From contig DMQJ01000063.1 in NCBI GenBank assembly GCA_003455715.1, positions 1-7,462 of the forward strand: DNA of 7,462 bases, given 5' to 3'. Below are positions 1 to 4,875 of the stretch, piece by piece (the first letter of the stretch is position 1; the number at the start of each line of letters is the position of its first letter). The translations under genes were made by a program, and so were the position numbers. The DNA comes from Acidimicrobiaceae bacterium (GTDB taxonomy: Bacteria > Actinomycetota > Acidimicrobiia > Acidimicrobiales > Ilumatobacteraceae). The notes under the pieces are model-generated. The model did no database searches. It was not told the DNA's origin and saw nothing but the letters and a program-made list of their open reading frames with translations.

Positions 1-237
1 CCTGAGCCGCTGCTCATCGGGCTGGCCGCCCTGCTCGGGATCGGGGTCCACTTCCTCACCGCACTGTGGGGGCTGGTGGCCGACCGGGAGGACGGCTGGA
101 CCTATCTCCCGCTCCGGCTGGGGCTCCGGATCGGCGCTTCCCGGCTGCTCTGGGTGGCTGGCAGCTACACCGTCCTGGTGCTGGTCGGCCTGGCCGTCGC
201 GGGCTCGTACGTCGGTCTGGCGCGGGACGCGCTCTAA
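1..237 (+). CDS. 3' end of an unknown integral membrane protein (partial)
   Basis: Frame 1 is open from the window edge to a TAA at 235-237, giving the last 78 residues of a protein whose start lies outside. Two hydrophobic stretches are visible. The first spans about residues 4-26 of the fragment (LLIGLAALLGIGVHFLTALW), and the second about residues 53-72 (VAGSYTVLVLVGLAVAGSYV). They are separated by a loop with acidic and basic residues (VADREDGW, then Arg-rich), so the fragment has the shape of two transmembrane helices ending in a short polar tail, ARDAL. I do not recognise the family. Codon use is strongly G/C-ending like the genes to the right, which supports real coding. The lipoprotein promoter overlaps its stop codon. 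Confidence 0.6.
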   Translation, partial: PEPLLIGLAALLGIGVHFLTALWGLVADREDGWTYLPLRLGLRIGASRLLWVAGSYTVLVLVGLAVAGSYVGLARDAL

Positions 238-262
238 CAGCGAGGAGCGCGTCCACTAGGGT
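234..262 (+). promoter_or_regulatory. Candidate promoter of the lipoprotein-gpmA pair, probably leaderless
   Basis: A TAGGGT hexamer at 257-262 fits the actinobacterial -10 pattern TANNNT. CTAACA at 234-239 lies exactly 17 bp upstream and matches four of six bases of TTGACA. The predicted transcription start, 6-8 nt past the -10, falls at about 268-270, on the A of the ATG at 270. That makes a leaderless transcript likely. A weak AGGG at 258-261 is the only nearby Shine-Dalgarno-like sequence and it is part of the -10 itself. The -35 overlaps the stop codon of the upstream gene. This is read by eye, not mapped. Confidence 0.5.
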
Positions 263-269
263 TCGGTAC

Positions 270-872
270 ATGCAGCCCCGACGCTCGCTCCGGCTGATGG
301 CAGGAGCCCTCGTCCTCGCCCTGCCGCTCCTCAGCTCGTGCGGGTTCAACAAGGCGACCGACAAGATCTACACGCCCGGCGCGGGCACCAACGACCGCTC
401 GGGTGAGGTCGACATCCTCGGGGCTGTCGTCGTGGCCGCCCAGCCCGACTCCGGCACCTTCATGGCGACGCTGAGCAACAAGTCGAAGACCGAAGAGGCC
501 TCCTTCGAAGGATTGGCGGGCGGCGGCACCTGGACCGACCTCACCATCGCCGACGTCTCCCCGGCGATCGCGATCCGGCCGCGCGGGTACGTCGACCTCA
601 CCGACGACGGTGGCGTCAAGGTCACCGGCGACTTCGAGGCCGGCGACATGATGACCTTGACCCTCTCCTTCAGCACCGGGCAGTCGACCACCATGGAGGT
701 CCCGGTGGTCTTCGCCTGCGACGAGTTCACCGATCTCGACACCAGCACCGACGACGCCAGCGCGTCGGACGACGCCAGCGACGACGCCAGCGACGACGCC
801 AGCAACACAGCGAGCCCGTCCTCCAGCCCGGGCGAGGCGTACGACTGCGCCGCCGTCCTCGAGGAGCACTGA
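270..872 (+). CDS. Exported lipoprotein, PCu(A)C/LpqE-like fold suspected
   Basis: A 200-residue protein starting at ATG 270, chosen because the lipoprotein signal begins here and a -10 box sits just upstream. The frame is open further upstream, but that sequence has no signal-peptide character. Residues 1-23 are a lipoprotein signal peptide: an Arg-rich n-region, a hydrophobic core, and a lipobox LSSC with Cys24 as the predicted lipidation site. Residues about 45-150 look like one beta-rich domain, with patterns such as VDILGAVVV and FMATLSNKS resembling the DUF461/PCu(A)C-like lipoproteins of actinobacteria (LpqE type). The usual Met/His copper ligands are not obvious, so metal binding is not claimed. 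A Cys pair (VFACDEF and YDCAAV) flanks an Asp/Ser/Ala linker at about residues 158-190. It is followed by gpmA after only 5 nt, so the two are probably cotranscribed. The family assignment is tentative. Confidence 0.75.
   Translation: MQPRRSLRLMAGALVLALPLLSSCGFNKATDKIYTPGAGTNDRSGEVDILGAVVVAAQPDSGTFMATLSNKSKTEEASFEGLAGGGTWTDLTIADVSPAIAIRPRGYVDLTDDGGVKVTGDFEAGDMMTLTLSFSTGQSTTMEVPVVFACDEFTDLDTSTDDASASDDASDDASDDASNTASPSSSPGEAYDCAAVLEEH
750..803 (+). repeat. 12-bp tandem repeat encoding Asp-Asp-Ala-Ser
   Basis: The unit GACGACGCCAGC occurs at 750-761 and then three times in perfect tandem at 768-779, 780-791 and 792-803, with a 6-bp interruption at 762-767. It stays in frame and encodes DDAS repeats in the low-complexity linker of the lipoprotein. 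Perfect tandem identity at the DNA level suggests recent slippage, so copy number may vary between strains. Confidence 0.9.
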
Positions 873-877
873 GCTGC

Positions 878-1621
878 GTGCCGCACACGCTGATCCTGCT
901 CCGCCACGGCGAGAGTGTCTGGAACGCCGAGAACCTCTTCACCGGCTGGGTCGACGTACCCCTCAGCGACCGGGGCCGCGCCGAGGCCGAGCATGGCGGC
1001 ATCCTGCTCAAGGAGGCCGGGCTGGCCCCGGACGTCGTCCACACCTCGCTGCTCCGGCGCGCCATCACCACCGCCGGGATCGCCCTCGACGTGGCCGACC
1101 GGCACTGGATCCCCGTCTCGCGATCGTGGCGGCTCAACGAACGCCACTACGGCGCGCTCCAGGGCCTGGACAAGAAGCAGACCCTCGACGAGTACGGCGA
1201 GGAGCAGTTCATGCTGTGGCGCCGCTCGTTCGACGTACCCCCGCCACCGATCGAGGACGGTTCGGAGTTCGCCCAGGACACCGATCCGCGCTACGCCGGC
1301 CTCGGCGCCGACCTGCCGCGCGCCGAGTGCCTCAAGGACGTCATCGTCCGGTTCCTGCCCTACTGGGAGACCGCGATCACGGCCGACCTCCGGGCTGGCC
1401 GGACCGTCCTGGTGGCCGCACACGGCAACAGCCTGCGAGCGCTGGTCAAGCACCTCGACGGCATCAGCGACGAGGACATCGCCGGCCTCAACATCCCCAC
1501 CGGGATGCCGCTGGTCTACGAGCTCGACGACGACCTGGCCCCGACGGTGCCCGGCGGCCGCTACCTCGACCCCGAGGCCGCCGCCGAGGCCGCTGCCGCG
1601 GTGGCTAACCAGGGTCGCTGA
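878..1621 (+). CDS. gpmA: 2,3-bisphosphoglycerate-dependent phosphoglycerate mutase
   Basis: This 247-residue protein has the usual length of cytosolic dPGM, which interconverts 3-phosphoglycerate and 2-phosphoglycerate in glycolysis and gluconeogenesis through a phosphohistidine intermediate. The N-terminal LLRHGES motif places the phosphorylated His at residue 10, with Arg9 beside it. LLRRAITTA, the [17 protein letters not shown] segment with the proton-relay Glu88, and [14 protein letters not shown] with the second active-site His182 are all intact. [11 protein letters not shown] near the end is also typical. The GTG start at 878 fits the family N-terminus, and GAGGAG at 861-866 gives a ribosome binding site 11 nt upstream. 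The gene follows the lipoprotein by 5 nt. In mycobacteria gpm1 lies directly before senX3-regX3; here a minus-strand accessory gene and phoU intervene. Confidence 0.97.
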   Translation: MPHTLILLRHGESVWNAENLFTGWVDVPLSDRGRAEAEHGGILLKEAGLAPDVVHTSLLRRAITTAGIALDVADRHWIPVSRSWRLNERHYGALQGLDKKQTLDEYGEEQFMLWRRSFDVPPPPIEDGSEFAQDTDPRYAGLGADLPRAECLKDVIVRFLPYWETAITADLRAGRTVLVAAHGNSLRALVKHLDGISDEDIAGLNIPTGMPLVYELDDDLAPTVPGGRYLDPEAAAEAAAAVANQGR

Positions 1622-1636
1622 CCTCTTCAGTCCCAT

Positions 1637-1651
1637 TCGCCACACTGGCGA
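1637..1651. repeat. Small hairpin abutting palindrome A
   Basis: A perfect 6-bp inverted repeat, TCGCCA / TGGCGA, has a 3-nt loop and ends exactly one base before the 59-bp palindrome. It lies 15 nt downstream of the gpmA stop and could help end gpmA transcription, although no T-run follows. A similar hairpin (CCGCC / GGCGG, 3-nt loop) stands just left of the second palindrome. Confidence 0.6.
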
Positions 1652-1710
1652 TAGTCACGACCGAACGGCCGGTCTGAACGACGTTCGCACGGGCGAACCG
1701 TTCGTGACTA
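1652..1710. repeat. 59-bp imperfect palindrome, copy A
   Basis: The ends are perfect 9-bp inverted arms, TAGTCACGA and TCGTGACTA, and the centre is GAACG-A-CGTTC. About half of the positions between them also pair. Copy B at 2832-2890 has the same length and matches at 50 of 59 positions in direct orientation (hand alignment). In both copies a GGGGCAG word begins 9 nt beyond the right end (1719-1725 here), so the conserved unit is probably nearer 88 nt. The element lies between the convergent 3' ends of gpmA and the DUF559-like gene, 16 nt from the latter's stop. It could be a bidirectional terminator, a REP-like repeat, or the end of a mobile cassette. Confidence 0.85.
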
Positions 1711-1726
1711 CCCCGGTGGGGGCAGC

Positions 1727-2767
1727 TCAACCCGCTCGATAGCGGAGCAACTTGGCCCGCTGGCCCTCGGTCAGTGCGCGGCGCGCCGCGACCGTGGTCG
1801 TCGATGTCCACCACGACGGCGGCTCGATCGTCCACGCACGCGCAGACTCGGACTCGAACCGAGCCCGCTGCCGGGCCTCGACCAGCCGGGGCACGATCGT
1901 CGTCGCCAGCGAGGCGCGATCCGCACCCACCATCGCGACGTACTCCAGTCCCATCCGGCGGAACGCGGCCTCGCGGGTGAGGTCCTTGCTCCGGCGCTGG
2001 CCGGCCTCGTGCACCGCTCCGTCGAACTCGCCCACCAACCCCGCCTCCACGTCGAGCAGATCCGGCGTGCCGACATGCCGGCCCTCGCGATCGAAGACAG
2101 GCTGGTTGCACAGGGGCCGCGGGAAGCCGCAGATCACGATCCAGATCAGCCGCATGAACGTTTCCATCGGCGACCAACTGTTCTCCTCGGCCAGGGCCAA
2201 CACCTCTCGGCATTGGGGCACGCCGATCCAACCGTTCAGCCCCGCGACGTACGCCGCCATCTCCGCGATCGAGACCAGATCGTCGTAGGCGGCCATGTCC
2301 AGCACGGTCACGGCCTTCCAGAGGGTCGCGGCGTACCGCATCTCGAACCCCACCGACCGCACATGCGTCGTGATCGCGAAAGCATCGACCTTGGTGAGGT
2401 CGCGTGGTGCCAGTCGTTCGCTGGTCACGAGGATCCCCGGCCGAGGCCGGATGTCGCTGTGCATGACCGCGAGCGGCACCGGCCGTGGTTGACCGTCAGT
2501 TGCGACGCCATCGAACCAGCGGGCACCCACCCAACACAGTGCGGCCCAGCCGGTCACCCCGCCGTACTCCGGGAGCAGCATCGAGGCCTCGTAGATGCGC
2601 TGGTGCGGGTCGTCGATCGAGACCGAGTCGGGGACATAGAGACCGCGGCTGGTACGACGCCAGTGCGGCCCGGCCGCCTGCGCTTTCGTGGGGCCAGCGA
2701 CCCCCGTGGGGTCGACCGGGACCGGTCTGACGACCGATCGCTCCGGAACCTGGTGACCGCTCGACAC
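1727..2767 (-). CDS. PD-(D/E)XK nuclease-fold (DUF559-like) protein, AbiEi-like N-terminus
   Basis: This 346-residue protein is read from GTG 2767, preceded by a purine-rich GGGGAAGGG (2777-2785 on the complement) at good spacing. The N-terminal half (about 30-190) contains HWRRTSRGLYVPD and YGGVTGWAALCWVG, similar in style to the AbiEi-type antitoxin-like or transcriptional-regulator-like domain common in actinobacteria. The C-terminal part (about 200-300) has nuclease-fold landmarks: Glu202 in SPMETFMRL, Pro235-Asp236 in TPDLLDVEAG, and Glu247-x-Asp249 in VGEFDGAVHE. This fits the DUF559/Vsr-like pattern, in which the final Lys is replaced. Substrate and role are unknown; defence or DNA processing is possible but not shown. 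It is the only gene that breaks the gpmA-phoU-senX3 neighbourhood, codon bias is somewhat weaker than in its neighbours, and direct palindromic repeats bracket it, all of which suggests an accessory insertion. Confidence 0.8.
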   Translation of the reverse strand: MSSGHQVPERSVVRPVPVDPTGVAGPTKAQAAGPHWRRTSRGLYVPDSVSIDDPHQRIYEASMLLPEYGGVTGWAALCWVGARWFDGVATDGQPRPVPLAVMHSDIRPRPGILVTSERLAPRDLTKVDAFAITTHVRSVGFEMRYAATLWKAVTVLDMAAYDDLVSIAEMAAYVAGLNGWIGVPQCREVLALAEENSWSPMETFMRLIWIVICGFPRPLCNQPVFDREGRHVGTPDLLDVEAGLVGEFDGAVHEAGQRRSKDLTREAAFRRMGLEYVAMVGADRASLATTIVPRLVEARQRARFESESARAWTIEPPSWWTSTTTVAARRALTEGQRAKLLRYRAG

Positions 2768-2816
2768 GATCAGACCCTTCCCCGATTTCGCGGGGCGTCG
2801 ATTCGTTATCCACAGG

Positions 2817-2829
2817 CCGCCTACGGCGG
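2817..2829. repeat. Small hairpin beside palindrome B
   Basis: An inverted repeat, CCGCC-TAC-GGCGG, with a 5-bp stem and 3-nt loop ends 2 nt before the 59-bp palindrome B. It occupies the same position relative to its palindrome as the TCGCCA/TGGCGA hairpin does in copy A. The shared layout, with partly different bases, suggests structure rather than chance. Confidence 0.55.
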
Positions 2830-2831
2830 GG

Positions 2832-2890
2832 TAGTCACGACCGTACGGACGGTCCGAACGGCGTTCGGACCGGTCAACCGGTCGTGACTA
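2832..2890. repeat. 59-bp imperfect palindrome, copy B
   Basis: Outer arms of 12 bp, TAGTCACGACCG and CGGTCGTGACTA, and an inner 11-bp arm pair (CGGTCCGAACG and CGTTCGGACCG around one central base) are perfect. Only five positions per side are unpaired, so this copy can form a longer hairpin than copy A. GGGGCAG recurs at 2899-2905, the same offset as in copy A. On the minus strand it begins 22 nt after the phoU stop, so it may serve as a phoU terminator even though no T-run is seen. It also separates phoU from the next minus-strand gene. Confidence 0.88.
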
Positions 2891-2911
2891 TCACCAATGG
2901 GGCAGAAGGGA

Positions 2912-3568
2912 TCAGGCCCGCAGGGCCGCGGGGTACTCGCCCGTGACGATGTAGACCACGCGGTTGGCCACCGAGACGGCGTGGTCGGCGATCCGTTCGT
3001 AGTAGCGGCCGAGCAGGGCCACGTCGACCGCCGCCTCGACGCCGTTGGTCCAGTCGTCGGAGAGGAGCTCGGTGAAGCTGCGCCGCCGCAGCTGGTCCAT
3101 CTCCTCGTCGTCCTTGGCGACTGCGATGGCCGCGGTGACGTCGCGCTCGGTGATGACGTCCTTGACGCGGGCGACCATGTCCTCGGCGACCTCGGCCATC
3201 CGGCTGACGATCGGCCGGATCTCGTCCGGTACGGCGATGTTGGGGACCCGCAGCCGCGCGATCTTGGCCACGTGGACGGACAGGTCGCCCATCCGTTCGA
3301 GCTCGGTGACCATCCGGAGGGCGGCCACGACGACCCGGAGGTCGCCGGCGACCGGCGCCTGGAGCGAGAGCAGGGAGAACGCGGTGTCCTCGACCCGCTC
3401 GCGGGCCCGGTCGATCTCGAGGTCGGCGCTGATGACGCGCTCGGCGATCTCGGCGTCGCCCTTCAGCAGCGCCTCGGTGGCGCTGGCGACCGCCACCTCG
3501 ACCTGGGAGCAGATCGCGGCGAGGTCGTCGAAGATCGACTCGAGCTGGTCGTGGAACAGTTCACGCAT
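2912..3568 (-). CDS. phoU: Phosphate signalling protein PhoU
   Basis: A 218-residue cytoplasmic protein of normal PhoU length. PhoU links the PstSCAB transporter to the phosphate sensor kinase and keeps the Pho response off when phosphate is plentiful. The two-fold repeated helical-bundle signature is clear: ELERMGDLSVHVAKIA at about residues 89-104 and YYERIADHAVSVANRV at about 189-204, with Glu91/Asp95 and Glu191/Asp195 as the acidic metal-site residues typical of the family. ATG 3568 is chosen because it begins the conserved MRELFHDQLESI helix. The open frame continues upstream but encodes sequence with no PhoU character and would run into the promoter region. It is divergent from senX3 across 122 bp. 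No pst genes lie in this window. Palindrome B lies just after its stop. Confidence 0.96.
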   Translation of the reverse strand: MRELFHDQLESIFDDLAAICSQVEVAVASATEALLKGDAEIAERVISADLEIDRARERVEDTAFSLLSLQAPVAGDLRVVVAALRMVTELERMGDLSVHVAKIARLRVPNIAVPDEIRPIVSRMAEVAEDMVARVKDVITERDVTAAIAVAKDDEEMDQLRRRSFTELLSDDWTNGVEAAVDVALLGRYYERIADHAVSVANRVVYIVTGEYPAALRA

Positions 3569-3575
3569 GGACTCG

Positions 3576-3581
3576 ACCGTA
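3576..3581 (-). promoter_or_regulatory. -10 box of phoU, possibly leaderless
   Basis: On the complement TACGGT matches TANNNT and ends 7 nt before the phoU ATG, so transcription would begin on or next to the start codon. The -35 position (about 3599-3604) is a poor match to TTGACA. A GTTCACG copy (3585-3591) stands only 3 nt upstream of the -10, which fits an activator-dependent promoter. Confidence 0.45.
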
Positions 3582-3585
3582 GGTC

Positions 3586-3629
3586 GTGAACATGACCAGG
3601 CGGGGTGACGACGTGAACTGAGGGTGAAC
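3586..3629. promoter_or_regulatory. PHO-box-like direct repeats shared by phoU and senX3
   Basis: GTGAAC (GTTCAC on the complement) occurs at 3586-3591, 3613-3618 and 3624-3629. The last two are exactly 11 nt apart, the spacing known for PhoP PHO boxes in Streptomyces, whose consensus unit is GTTCACC-like. Weaker units GGTGACG (3604-3610) and ATGACC (3592-3597) fill the gap. The placement between divergent phoU and senX3 matches where PHO boxes sit in the phoU-phoRP region of Streptomyces. The local regulator (4872-5570) would be the expected binder if its DNA-binding domain were RegX3/PhoP type, which is doubtful here. Confidence 0.7.
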
Positions 3630-3661
3630 GTTCGGTGCCCCGGACGGTCCGGAAGCGAACG
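3629..3661. promoter_or_regulatory. 33-bp imperfect palindrome upstream of senX3
   Basis: Outer arms CGTTCG (3629-3634) and CGAACG (3656-3661) surround a perfect inner palindrome CCGGAC-G-GTCCGG (3640-3652). The right arm covers the expected -35 position of the senX3 promoter, and the left arm touches the last PHO-box unit. It could be an operator for another regulator or a hairpin. No family is recognised. Confidence 0.5.
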
Positions 3662-3678
3662 TGGCGCGACCGCAGCCC

Positions 3679-3684
3679 TACCAT
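3679..3684 (+). promoter_or_regulatory. -10 box of senX3, possibly leaderless
   Basis: TACCAT fits TANNNT and lies 6 nt before GTG 3691, so the transcript would start at the start codon. No clear Shine-Dalgarno sequence precedes that GTG. The -35 position reads CGAACG, a poor match, so activation from the upstream PHO-box repeats is plausible. This box is the main reason for choosing 3691 over GTG 3661 as the start. Confidence 0.5.
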
Positions 3685-3690
3685 CGAGAT

Positions 3691-4875
3691 GTGGACCCGA
3701 CGACACAGGCGTTCCTCGCCGCCGTCCTCGGAGCCGTCGTCGCTGGCGGAGCCGTGCTCGCGTGGCACATCAGCGACCGTCAACAGTCGGCCGTCCCGGT
3801 CACCGAGGAGCCGGTCGTGCCCCCCGAGGTGGCGACCGTGCTCTCGGTGCTCCGCAGCAGCGCCGTCATCGTCGACGACACCGACACCGTCGTGAAGGCC
3901 TCCGCGCCGGCGTACGCCCTGGGCCTGGTCCGCGGCACCCAGCTGGTCTCCGAAGAGCTCGACCGGCTGGTCCACGAGGTACGCCGCGACGGCCAGATCC
4001 GCGAGACCGAACTGCTGATGAACCGGCCGCACGCGCCCGCGCGCCACGTCACCGCCCGGGTGGCGCCGCTGGGCTCGCGGCTGGTGCTCGCCCTGGTCGA
4101 GGACCGCACCCGCGAACGTCGGGTCGAGGCGGTACGCCGCGACTTCGTCGCCAACGTGAGCCACGAGCTCAAGACCCCCGTCGGCGCGATCAAGCTGCTG
4201 GCCGAGGCGGTCACCGACGCCAGCGAGGACCCCGAGGCGGTCAAGCGGTTCGCCAGCCGGATGCTGACCGAGAGCGACCGGCTCAGCCGCCTGGTGCAGC
4301 AGATCATCGAACTCTCCCGGCTGCAGGCCGACGACCCACTCGAGACCCCGACAGCGGTCGGCATCGACGACGTCATCGGCGTCGCGGTCGACACCAGCGC
4401 GATCGACGCCGACTCCAAGCGCATCGACATCGTCACCGGCGGGACGCCTGGGCTGGAGGTGTTCGGCAACGAAGAGCAGGTCACCGCCGCGGTGGCCAAC
4501 CTGGTCGCCAACGCCGTCTCCTACTCCGCCGTCGACTCCACGGTTCTGGTCACCACCAAGGCCGACGAGGGTTCGGTGGAGATCTCGGTGGTCGACCAGG
4601 GCATCGGCATCCCGCCCGACGAGATCGACCGGATCTTCGAGCGGTTCTACCGCGTCGACCCGGCGCGGCACCGCTCCACGGGAGGCACCGGTCTCGGCCT
4701 CTCGATCGTCAAGCACGTCGCTGCCACCCACGGTGGCGACATCAGGGTCTGGTCGGTGGAGGGACAGGGGTCGACGTTCACGCTCACCCTGCCCCAGCAC
4801 CTGCCCCACCACGGTGCCGATGCGCACCTTGATGGCATCCAGACCGAACCCAATCAGAGGGGGGCATTCAAGTGA
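3691..4875 (+). CDS. senX3: Phosphate sensor histidine kinase SenX3/PhoR
   Basis: A 394-residue membrane kinase that would phosphorylate its regulator when phosphate is scarce. Residues about 7-25 (AFLAAVLGAVVAGGAVLAW) form the single clear membrane anchor. About 45-130 is a PAS-like region (AVIVDDTDTVVKASAPAYALGL), as in SenX3. The HisKA helix has VSHELKTPVGAIKLL with phosphoacceptor His158. The ATPase domain shows an N box (NLVANAVSYS, Asn270), a G1/D box (DQGIGIP, Asp302), FERFYRVD, and a G2 box (TGGTGLGLSIVKH). The start at GTG 3691 is preferred because it puts the helix at the N-terminus and sits just after a -10 box; GTG 3661 is the in-frame alternative and adds 10 polar residues. Its TGA overlaps the GTG start of the regulator by 4 nt, so the two are translationally coupled. 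Confidence 0.95.
   Translation: MDPTTQAFLAAVLGAVVAGGAVLAWHISDRQQSAVPVTEEPVVPPEVATVLSVLRSSAVIVDDTDTVVKASAPAYALGLVRGTQLVSEELDRLVHEVRRDGQIRETELLMNRPHAPARHVTARVAPLGSRLVLALVEDRTRERRVEAVRRDFVANVSHELKTPVGAIKLLAEAVTDASEDPEAVKRFASRMLTESDRLSRLVQQIIELSRLQADDPLETPTAVGIDDVIGVAVDTSAIDADSKRIDIVTGGTPGLEVFGNEEQVTAAVANLVANAVSYSAVDSTVLVTTKADEGSVEISVVDQGIGIPPDEIDRIFERFYRVDPARHRSTGGTGLGLSIVKHVAATHGGDIRVWSVEGQGSTFTLTLPQHLPHHGADAHLDGIQTEPNQRGAFK
4856..4864 (+). promoter_or_regulatory. Strong ribosome binding site of the response regulator
   Basis: AGAGGGGGG inside the end of senX3 lies 7 nt before GTG 4872 and fixes the regulator start, which overlaps the senX3 stop in GTGA. It supports coupled translation of kinase and regulator. 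Confidence 0.75.

Noticed and set aside
368..1645. Long minus-strand open frame (425 codons) opposite the lipoprotein and gpmA
   Set aside because: It is antisense to gpmA, whose motifs are intact. The translation is low-complexity Gly/Val/Asp with no domain, typical of the shadow frame of high-GC coding DNA.
2496..2813. Minus-strand 105-codon frame beginning GTG 2813
   Set aside because: It overlaps the DUF559-like gene in another frame and has no recognisable domain. The larger frame has nuclease-fold motifs and a ribosome binding site.
1652..2890. The two palindromes as CRISPR repeats or phage attachment sites
   Set aside because: There are only two copies more than 1.1 kb apart with a gene between them, no spacer array, and no integrase or tRNA gene nearby.
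3661..3690. GTG 3661 as the senX3 start
   Set aside because: It would put the -10 box TACCAT inside the coding region and add ten polar residues before the membrane helix. GTG 3691 fits both promoter position and topology. It remains a possible alternative.
3569..3706. N-terminal extension of phoU to 3706
   Set aside because: The added residues are unlike PhoU and would run through the PHO-box repeats and both divergent promoters. ATG 3568 begins the conserved first helix.
3624..4832. Plus-strand frame of 402 codons overlapping senX3
   Set aside because: Arg/Pro-rich translation in an alternate frame of senX3, with no domain. The senX3 frame explains the sequence.
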